The notes beneath the pieces are model-generated. The model did no database searches and was not told the DNA's origin. It saw only the letters and a list, made by a program, of their open reading frames with translations. Below, piece by piece: positions 5,801 through 6,423 of a DNA stretch of 6,423 bases. Source of the stretch: Opitutales bacterium. Lineage in GTDB: Bacteria; Verrucomicrobiota; Verrucomicrobiia; Opitutales; Opitutaceae. Location: contig JAJFLS010000751.1 in assembly GCA_021772595.1 (NCBI GenBank), forward strand, positions 1-6,423, read 5' to 3'. The position numbers were made by a program, and so were the translations under genes. Each line of letters opens with the position of its first letter. Positions within the stretch are counted from its first letter, which is position 1.

Positions 5801-6262
5801 GCCGCTTATGATCGCAAGGAAAGTGAATAGCTGGATGGATCCATTGGCTTTAGAAAGTTTTTCAACGGGGACTTGTTCCGGAATGAGACCGTATTTCGGA
5901 GGTCCGAAGAAGGCGCTTTGGGCGGACATCAGGAACATCGTGACGTAGAGCATTAGGCTGCTTTGCAATAGGAGCGCGGTTACCCCGAAGGCCATGACCA
6001 GGATCTCGGTAAACTTGAGCCTAACGATCATCTCTCGTTTGCTGAACCGATCCGCAAAATTTCCAGCGATGGGAACGATCAGGATAAAAGGGATAGCGAA
6101 GACGAGGCCTACTGACGCGAGGATGTTCGCAGATGCCGAATCACCCTTCCACGCGATGAGCGCGTAGATCATGAGCAGCTTGAACACGTTGTCGTTCATC
6201 GCTCCTCCGAATTGCGTCGCGTTCAGCCACTTGAATGTTTTCGGGAGAGAGTTTTTATTCAT
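2879..6262 (-). CDS. Fused LplT-type transporter / PlsC acyltransferase / acyl-ACP synthetase (Aas-like)
   Basis: In E. coli, LplT moves lysophospholipid across the inner membrane, and Aas activates a fatty acid, transfers it to ACP and re-acylates the lysolipid. This 1127-residue protein carries both, close to the summed E. coli lengths (about 397 plus 719). Residues 1-410 are an MFS domain with about 12 hydrophobic segments and the loop GNFADRFSKR (67-76). Residues about 415-600 are PlsC: NHVSLMD gives HX4D (His439, Asp444), FAEGTLSR at 513-520 binds the glycerol phosphate, and PIIPVYIGG follows at 541-549. Residues about 610-1127 are an AMP-forming synthetase: SSGSTAEPKGV (779-789), GYGATE (916-921), FDTGD (1003-1007), GRLSRFSKLGGE (1021-1032) and catalytic Lys1115 in GTGKLDF. 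All key residues are present. The ATG at 6262 fits the MFS start; the bases before it (TTCTCCCCCG) give no Shine-Dalgarno. Its TAG stop lies inside a repeat. Confidence in the domain assignment is high; the exact lipid substrate is inferred. Confidence 0.95.
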   Translation of the reverse strand: MNKNSLPKTFKWLNATQFGGAMNDNVFKLLMIYALIAWKGDSASANILASVGLVFAIPFILIVPIAGNFADRFSKREMIVRLKFTEILVMAFGVTALLLQSSLMLYVTMFLMSAQSAFFGPPKYGLIPEQVPVEKLSKANGSIQLFTFLAIISGTVLAPELSLIVDGKFGLAATVCIVIAALGFAASLRIEPSPAHPNRELSLNGFKSVFKTLFEIRKDGFLTLAVVALAIFTLCAAYIQLNIIDFGDQHLGLMPEEATRLFLLTAIGIGVGSTTAGWLSGRSIEFGIVPIGSILMGLCLLVLGTIEEGNVVVSAISMFLLGFAAGLFIVPLNAFIQYRSPKDRVGSIQAANGFLSWIGILLASGLLYINSSVLEFTAQNGFLLLSYGIIILAVFSLWVLPDFFVKFVCMLLTRFCYRFHVRGVDHLPPFGPALLVCNHVSLMDAILVISSQQRRIRMLMSRDFFENASWFTRWITKLANVILIHGADNPKKLILSLKTAKAALDEGYLVCIFAEGTLSRTGMMRPFKQGFERIVKNTDHPIIPVYIGGAWGSISSFYKGMPKFGLLHDFRYPVSVHFGTPLAPTATTFEVQQAVSELSVDSFELVKERRHGLGHEFIDSARRNWGRLAIADSNGRELKFGELLIASLIFGDRIRSLTSKSESAIGILLPTSSASAIANLATTLEGRRGVNLNYTAPAASIRSAQEQCEIKTVMTSRKFLENLPELPLPKMVLYVEDLLGTIDGAEKFRVFLKARFFPVRILLGGKRVAPDDIATILFSSGSTAEPKGVMLSHHNIQSNIESFRSVISLKRDDVILATLPHFHSFGYTVLFWFPLLSGIKTICHTNPLEAETIGKISEQYKATILLTTPSFLLAYTRKIKPEQFANLRYVFTGAEKLQPRIAAMFEKRFGIQPLEGYGATELSPVCALSLPNVFVNDLEETGNREERLGRVLPGMAMKIVHPDTGSSLLPGEEGLIHIKGPNVMRGYLKNEELTKTVLHDGWFDTGDIGFMDSDAFFAITGRLSRFSKLGGEMISHGAVEKALQDALEVGPDALSVVAIPDERKGEKLCVIHTPLSKSEDELRETLRNLDIPNLWKPNPNDWIQVESLPLLGTGKLDFRTMKELAKR

Positions 6263-6369
6263 CGGGGGAGAATTCAGCGAGTCACGATGGGATCGGTTCG
6301 CTTGACGGACGATCGCATGAGATGCGCCAATTTGAGCGGGAGTTCCTCATTTTATTGGAAGCCAATTGG
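6263..6369. promoter_or_regulatory. Likely leader/promoter region of the fused acyltransferase gene
   Basis: This 107-bp gap lies between the presumed end of the upstream gene and the ATG at 6262, so any separate promoter of the fusion gene should be here. I see no confident -35/-10 pair. Two small palindromes are present: CGCAT-GAG-ATGCG (6314-6326) and ATTGG-AAG-CCAAT (6354-6366). Both are short enough to arise by chance. The role is assigned from position only. Confidence 0.3.
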
Positions 6370-6423
6370 TTAGGCTAAAAACGAGCTGAGGTCGATGCCG
6401 GATTTCTCTAATTGCGATGCGAA
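6370..6423 (-). CDS. Possible C-terminal end of an upstream gene (runs off right edge)
   Basis: From the right edge a minus-strand frame reads FASQLEKSGIDLSSFLA and ends in TAA at 6370-6372. The residues look like a normal soluble protein tail, and the orientation matches every other gene here, but 17 codons are too few to name a family or to be certain that it is coding. Confidence 0.42.
   Translation of the reverse strand, partial: FASQLEKSGIDLSSFLA

Overview
The window looks like chromosomal DNA from a Gram-negative bacterium with a moderately GC-rich genome. A Verrucomicrobiota (Opitutales/Puniceicoccaceae-like) or related Planctomycetota-type host is the best inference. The basis is an exported formylglycine sulfatase, a fused LplT-Aas-type phospholipid repair protein, and gene gaps filled with GTAG-headed palindromic repeats. 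No rRNA or other marker gene is present, so the lineage is an inference only.

Every gene that can be supported reads on the minus strand, so transcription runs from right to left. At the right edge (6370-6423) is what seems to be the last 17 codons of an upstream gene. A gap of 107 bp follows. Next is a 1127-residue protein (2879-6262) that joins a lysophospholipid-flippase-type MFS transporter, a PlsC acyltransferase and an acyl-ACP synthetase. After a 404-bp repeat-rich gap comes a secreted type I sulfatase (999-2474). It is followed 63 bp later by a broken gene (427-935): the first 41 codons of an NmrA-like NAD(P)-binding protein, then about 137 codons of an unrelated helical protein in another frame. 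A second, shorter repeat-bearing gap (162-426) separates this from the start of a membrane protein (1-161) that runs off the left edge.

The two main genes do different jobs. The fused protein would retrieve and re-acylate lysophospholipids at the inner membrane. The sulfatase would remove sulfate groups from a substrate, probably a polysaccharide, outside the cytoplasm. Nothing ties them into one pathway beyond shared orientation.

The most unusual content is the set of palindromic repeats. At least four different GTAG-headed hairpin designs sit in inverted pairs: one at 250-322, two nested inside each other at 2566-2716, and one at 2801-2844. In three of them the two partners differ by paired, compensating base changes that keep the hairpin intact. 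A further element is present as two identical 26-bp direct copies, and one copy supplies the stop codon of the fused gene. This fits REP/REPIN elements of the kind mobilised by RAYT (TnpA-REP, Y1) transposases, but no such transposase gene is in the window.
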